Assembly (NCBI GenBank): GCA_964370235.1 | Contig: CAYJIL010000089.1 | Coordinates: 1 to 9,547 of the forward strand | Reading direction: 5' to 3' | Source of the DNA: CAYJIL01 sp964370235 | GTDB lineage: Bacteria > Bacteroidota > Bacteroidia > Bacteroidales > Rikenellaceae | DNA length: 9,547 nucleotides | In this document: positions 6,601-9,547 of the stretch, in pieces | How positions within the stretch are numbered: the first letter of the stretch is position 1 | Layout: the number at the start of each line of letters is the position of its first letter | The notes under the pieces: model-generated | Database searches by the model: none | What the model was told of the DNA's origin: nothing | The model's input: only the letters and a program-made list of their open reading frames with translations | Made by a program: the position numbers and the translations under genes

Positions 6601-6832
6601 ATTAATAGTGGCTAATTTAACGAATTATTCGGTTAAAAATCCAGATAGAGACCTATTTAGAGGTATAATTTTACTTTATTATAGCGCTTTTACAATAAAG
6701 TAAAATTAAAAATTTAGCAATAAAAAATTGCTCAACAACGATTGTCGTGCTACCCTATGGGGTAAGTGATAATATAATGGTTAAAAAAAAGTGTCAAAGG
6801 GTGTAACTCTAGGAGTTGCGCCCTTTTGACGC
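6601..6832 (+). ncRNA. Candidate structured small RNA of unknown family
   Basis: About 230 bases follow a good promoter, contain no credible gene, and carry several plus-strand hairpins. In order they are: TTAAC/GTTAA extended by GAA/TTC; ACCT/AGGT; a perfect 15-base inverted repeat (6666-6680 with 6694-6708, 13-base loop); AGCAAT/ATTGCT; TACCC/GGGTA; and a 19-pair terminal hairpin (6791-6832). In the terminal hairpin three G-U pairs hold on the plus strand but become A-C mismatches on the minus strand, so the plus strand is the likely RNA. I could not match it to tmRNA, SRP RNA, RNase P RNA, a riboswitch or tRNA, and I see no long 5'-3' closing helix that would suggest 6S RNA. It could instead be a leader of the GH3 gene 213 bases downstream, with the last hairpin acting as an attenuator. 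The 5' and 3' ends are estimates. Confidence 0.45.
6783..6832 (+). terminator. Strong hairpin at the end of the candidate RNA
   Basis: The left arm 6791-6809 pairs with the right arm 6813-6832 over 19 pairs (three G-U), with one bulged T and a three-base TAG loop. On the plus strand the inner part, GGGTGTAACTC / GAGTTGCGCCC, is followed by TTTT (6824-6827), giving a terminator with a short U run. On the minus strand the hairpin is weaker but is followed by eight T (complement of 6783-6790), so it may also block transcription from the right. Confidence 0.6.
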
Positions 6833-6980
6833 TATATAGTGCATCTATTTTGGTGTTTCGGGGCATTCAAGACCAAAAACCACAGCCACAAACAAGCCTT
6901 ACACAAAACAGAATTATTACAGAATACCACCTAACAACTTTCAATTACACCCATTTTATTATCAAATAAAAAATAATTAC

Positions 6981-6988
6981 TATTTTTG
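6981..6988 (+). promoter_or_regulatory. Probable -7 element of the GH3 gene
   Basis: TATTTTTG matches TAnnTTTG and lies 56 bases before the GH3 start codon, a normal leader length. There is no good TTTG at the expected -33 position (about 6958-6961), so the promoter may be weak or need an activator, as is common for carbohydrate-use genes in this phylum. Confidence 0.5.
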
Positions 6989-7044
6989 CGGCATAAATAA
7001 CAATAAAACACAACTAACACAAAAAAATTAAGCCCCAACACAAA

Positions 7045-9441
7045 ATGACAAAAAAACACCTAAGTAGCCTACTCGCTCTCACACTAACGTGTAGCGCAGT
7101 GGCACAAGAGAATATCTATCACGAAAATTGGATAGATCTCAACAAAAACGGGAAAAAAGATATTTACGAAGATTCATCCCAAACTATCGACAACCGCATT
7201 AAAGATTTGCTTAGTCAAATGACCATTGACGAAAAATGTATGCAATGCGTTACTTTATATGGTTACAATAGAGGCACAGGACTAAAAGATCAACTCCCCA
7301 CGCCCGATTGGAAGAATCAAGTATGGAAAGATGGACTAGCAAATATTGACGAGCACCTAAACGGTGTCGTCCCAACCGATTACTCATATCCATATAGCAC
7401 ACATGCCGAAGCAATTAACACCGTTCAGCGTTGGTTTATCGAACAAACTCGCCTAGGCATACCTGTCGATTTCTCAACCGAGGGAGTACACGGTCTCAAT
7501 CACGACCGTGCAACATCGTTCCCTGCCCCCATTACAATTGGTTCGACTTGGAACAAAAACCTTGTTAAGTGGGGAGGCGAAATTGCAGGGCGAGAAGCAC
7601 GAGCACTTGGCTACACAAACGTATATGCACCAATTCTCGACCTTGCACGTGACCCACGCTGGGGACGAGTACTAGAGTGTTATGGCGAAGATCCATACCA
7701 CGTATCACAGCTAGGTGGTGCATTAGTGGCAGGTTTACATTCCGAAAATGTAGTCTCTACAATGAAGCATTTTGCAGCATACAGCGTACCCAAAGGTGGT
7801 CGTGACGGATATACTCGCACCGATCCACACATATCGCCTCGTGAGCTACATCAACTACACCTATATCCATATCGTCAAATTATAAAGGAGCACAGCCCAC
7901 GCGGTATAATGAGTAGCTATAACGATTATGACGGTGTGCCAGTAGCGGCTAGCTACCATTTTTTGACCGAGCTTTTGCGTCAAGATTACGGGTTTAAGGG
8001 TTACATCGTGTCCGATAGCGATGCAATTGAATATGTACACAACAAACACCGAGTAGCCCCTACATACAAGGATGCAATTCGTCAAATTGCCGAGGCAGGA
8101 CAAAATGTTCGCACTACATTCTCTCCACCATCTGTCTTTTCGGAACCACTAAAGGAGCTAGTAAAAGAGGGTCGTCTATCGATGGACGTGCTAGATAGAA
8201 ATGTGGGCGATGTGCTACGTGTGAAATTCGAGCTAGGCCTATTCGACGCCCCTTATGTCGAAGATCCAGCAGCAGCCGACAAGATTGTTGCAGGCGAGGG
8301 CACACAAGAGTTTTTGGAGCAAATGGCACGTGAGTCACTTATTCTGCTAAAGAACGACAATGGCACACTTCCACTAAATATCGACAAGCTAGATAATATT
8401 CTAGTTACAGGCCCTCTTGCAGTAGACACAACGGCCTATGTTAGCCGCTATGGCCCACAAAACCTAACAGTTACTAACGTACTAGAGGGTGTGCAGGACT
8501 ATGTTGGCGATAAGGCAAAAGTAACCTTTGAGATGGGTTGCGAAGTAGTTAATCCGGGCTGGCCCGAGAGCGAAATTATACCTGTGCCTATCACCTCACA
8601 AGAGAAAAGCATGATTGCAAAGGCTGTTGCAAAAGCAAAGCGTAGCGATGTAATTATTGCCGTACTAGGCGAAGACGAAAAGCGATGTGGCGAGAACAAA
8701 AGTCGTACATCCTTAGATTTACCTGGGCGTCAGCTAGAGCTACTACAAGCACTGTATAAGACTGGTAAGCCAATTGTGCTAGTGCTTATTAACGGACAGC
8801 CACTAACAATAAATTGGGAGAACAAATATATACCTGCAATTCTTGAGGCATGGTTCCCCAACGCAATTGGAGGCAAGGCAATTGCCGAGACACTATTTGG
8901 TGAATACAACCCTGGAGGCAAACTTCCTGTTACCTTCCCAAAGAGCATTGGACAAATTGAATGGAACTTCCCATACAAGCCATGGTCACATGGTTTCCAG
9001 TCACAAGATGGATTGAACGGAGGTACAACAACAACGGCTGTTGATGGCGAACTATATCCGTTTGGTTATGGTTTATCATACACTACTTTTAAGTATTCAA
9101 ACCTAAAGGTTACACCACTTGATCCTAAGACAAAGCAGGATATTACTGTTACTTTTGATATTACCAACACGGGCGATAGAGCTGGTGACGAGGTAGCTCA
9201 GTTATATTTTAGGGATAAAGTGAGTAGTGTTATAACTTATGAATACCAATTAAGAGGGTTCGAGCGTGTGTCGCTAAAACCGGGCGAAAGCAAGAGCGTT
9301 ACGTTTAAGCTAAAGCCTGAAGATTTTGAACTTCTTGATAAGAATATGGAATGGGTTGTTGAACCAGGTGAGTTTGAAATATTTGTTGGTGGTAGTTCAA
9401 AGGATTTGCCTTTGAAAACCACTATTAATATGGTGCTGTAA
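7045..9441 (+). CDS. Exported GH3 beta-glucosidase (BglX-like)
   Basis: This 798-residue glycoside hydrolase family 3 enzyme removes terminal beta-linked sugars, most likely glucose, from oligosaccharides; xylosidase activity cannot be excluded. Residues 1-20 form a signal peptide with an AVA/Q cleavage site. An EF-hand-like loop follows (Asp31, Asn33, Asn35, Gly36, Asp39, Glu42). The TIM-barrel domain runs from about 47 to 400, with EGVHGL (146-151), DLARDPRWGR (199-208), ECYGEDP (211-217), KHFAAY (241-246) and the nucleophile region IVSDSDA (321-327), Asp324 being the likely nucleophile. The alpha/beta sandwich domain (about 430-635) contains GENKSRTSLDLPG (549-561), where Glu550 is the best acid/base candidate, and GEYNPGGKLPVTFP (619-632). 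YPFGYGLSYTTF (671-682) leads into the C-terminal fibronectin III-like domain, which ends near 790. Length and order are complete. Cys16 is preceded by Thr, so a lipobox is unlikely. The ATG at 7045 gives a full signal peptide. No partner sugar-uptake genes are visible in this window. Confidence 0.93.
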   Translation: MTKKHLSSLLALTLTCSAVAQENIYHENWIDLNKNGKKDIYEDSSQTIDNRIKDLLSQMTIDEKCMQCVTLYGYNRGTGLKDQLPTPDWKNQVWKDGLANIDEHLNGVVPTDYSYPYSTHAEAINTVQRWFIEQTRLGIPVDFSTEGVHGLNHDRATSFPAPITIGSTWNKNLVKWGGEIAGREARALGYTNVYAPILDLARDPRWGRVLECYGEDPYHVSQLGGALVAGLHSENVVSTMKHFAAYSVPKGGRDGYTRTDPHISPRELHQLHLYPYRQIIKEHSPRGIMSSYNDYDGVPVAASYHFLTELLRQDYGFKGYIVSDSDAIEYVHNKHRVAPTYKDAIRQIAEAGQNVRTTFSPPSVFSEPLKELVKEGRLSMDVLDRNVGDVLRVKFELGLFDAPYVEDPAAADKIVAGEGTQEFLEQMARESLILLKNDNGTLPLNIDKLDNILVTGPLAVDTTAYVSRYGPQNLTVTNVLEGVQDYVGDKAKVTFEMGCEVVNPGWPESEIIPVPITSQEKSMIAKAVAKAKRSDVIIAVLGEDEKRCGENKSRTSLDLPGRQLELLQALYKTGKPIVLVLINGQPLTINWENKYIPAILEAWFPNAIGGKAIAETLFGEYNPGGKLPVTFPKSIGQIEWNFPYKPWSHGFQSQDGLNGGTTTTAVDGELYPFGYGLSYTTFKYSNLKVTPLDPKTKQDITVTFDITNTGDRAGDEVAQLYFRDKVSSVITYEYQLRGFERVSLKPGESKSVTFKLKPEDFELLDKNMEWVVEPGEFEIFVGGSSKDLPLKTTINMVL

Positions 9442-9442
9442 T

Positions 9443-9546
9443 ACATTTTAGTACGTTTCTCATGGTGGTTAGCGGTATTACATCTTACTACTTCTCTCAC
9501 AGCTGGGAGGTCAATGGTAATATAATACACTTTACTACCTCCCTCA
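9443..9546. repeat. Degenerate repeat array after the GH3 gene
   Basis: Three copies of a 20-base motif start at 9443, 9480 and 9527: ACATTTTAGTACGTTTCTCA, ACATCTTACTACTTCTCTCA and ACACTTTACTACCTCCCTCA. Adjacent copies are identical at 16 of 20 positions. The spacers also resemble each other (each ends in GGTATT or GGTAAT) but differ in length, so the copies are 37 and 47 bases apart. After the second copy, GGGAGGT (9506-9512) can pair back to ACTTCTC within it, or forward to the ACCTCCC of the third copy. The array starts two bases after the stop codon and reaches the window edge, so its full extent is unknown. I see no ordinary terminator after the GH3 gene in the visible part. Confidence 0.6.
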
Positions 9547-9547
9547 C

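Noticed and set aside
6777..6806. Nine-codon frame (MVKKKCQRV) running into the strong hairpin, like a leader peptide
   Set aside because: There is no run of codons for one amino acid linked to a downstream pathway, and no amino-acid biosynthesis gene follows. The A run is better explained as the flank of the terminator.
6601..6832. 6S RNA, tmRNA, SRP RNA or RNase P RNA
   Set aside because: No long closing helix with a central bubble, no tRNA-like ends, no SRP GNRA/GGTCAGG-type core and no RNase P conserved segments could be seen.
6848..6878. TTTTGGT / ACCAAAA inverted repeat with a 17-base loop
   Set aside because: Only seven pairs with a long loop and no U tract. It is compatible with chance in this composition, so it is not listed as a feature.
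9237..9530. 97-residue minus-strand frame overlapping the GH3 3' end
   Set aside because: It runs antisense through the conserved GH3 C-terminal domain, and its start lies in the repeat array. No recognisable domain or promoter.

Overview
The window looks like chromosomal DNA from a member of the Bacteroidota, most likely order Bacteroidales. The DNA is AT-rich. The upstream regions carry the phylum's promoter form (TTTG, about 19 bases, TAnnTTTG) instead of -35/-10 boxes, and Shine-Dalgarno sites are weak or absent. The protein set also fits: a type B ribosomal protein L31, a DEAD-box helicase with a DbpA-type RNA-binding domain and an RGG tail, and a secreted GH3 beta-glucosidase of the kind common in gut and plant-degrading Bacteroidales. 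The genus cannot be named from this sequence.

Layout, left to right. (1) 181-1143, plus strand: a membrane acyltransferase-3 protein. (2) 1185-1230: a long perfect inverted repeat that can terminate transcription from both sides of the convergent junction. (3) 3625-1261, minus strand: a two-gene operon of a transglutaminase-like lipoprotein and, one base later, an exported alpha/beta-hydrolase esterase. (4) 4030-3764, minus strand: rpmE2 (L31 type B). Its terminator shares bases with the promoter of the operon in (3). (5) 6072-4243, minus strand: a DeaD/DbpA-like RNA helicase. (6) 6073-7044: a 970-base AT-rich intergenic region. It holds the helicase promoter, a 22-base perfect palindrome, and a plus-strand promoter followed by about 240 bases rich in inverted repeats that end in a strong hairpin. 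This is a candidate small RNA that I do not recognise. (7) 7045-9441, plus strand: an exported three-domain GH3 beta-glucosidase with an EF-hand-like loop at its N-terminus. (8) 9443-9546: three degenerate copies of a 20-base motif that run to the window edge.

The genes fall into two themes. rpmE2 and the helicase belong to ribosome and RNA metabolism and point the same way, each with its own promoter. The esterase, lipoprotein and glucosidase are exported proteins acting in the periplasm or at the cell surface. I found no evidence for a defence system, integrated element, CRISPR array, tRNA or rRNA. The best candidates for something undescribed are the RNA locus at 6587-6832, the coupled transglutaminase/esterase pair, and the repeat array after the GH3 gene.
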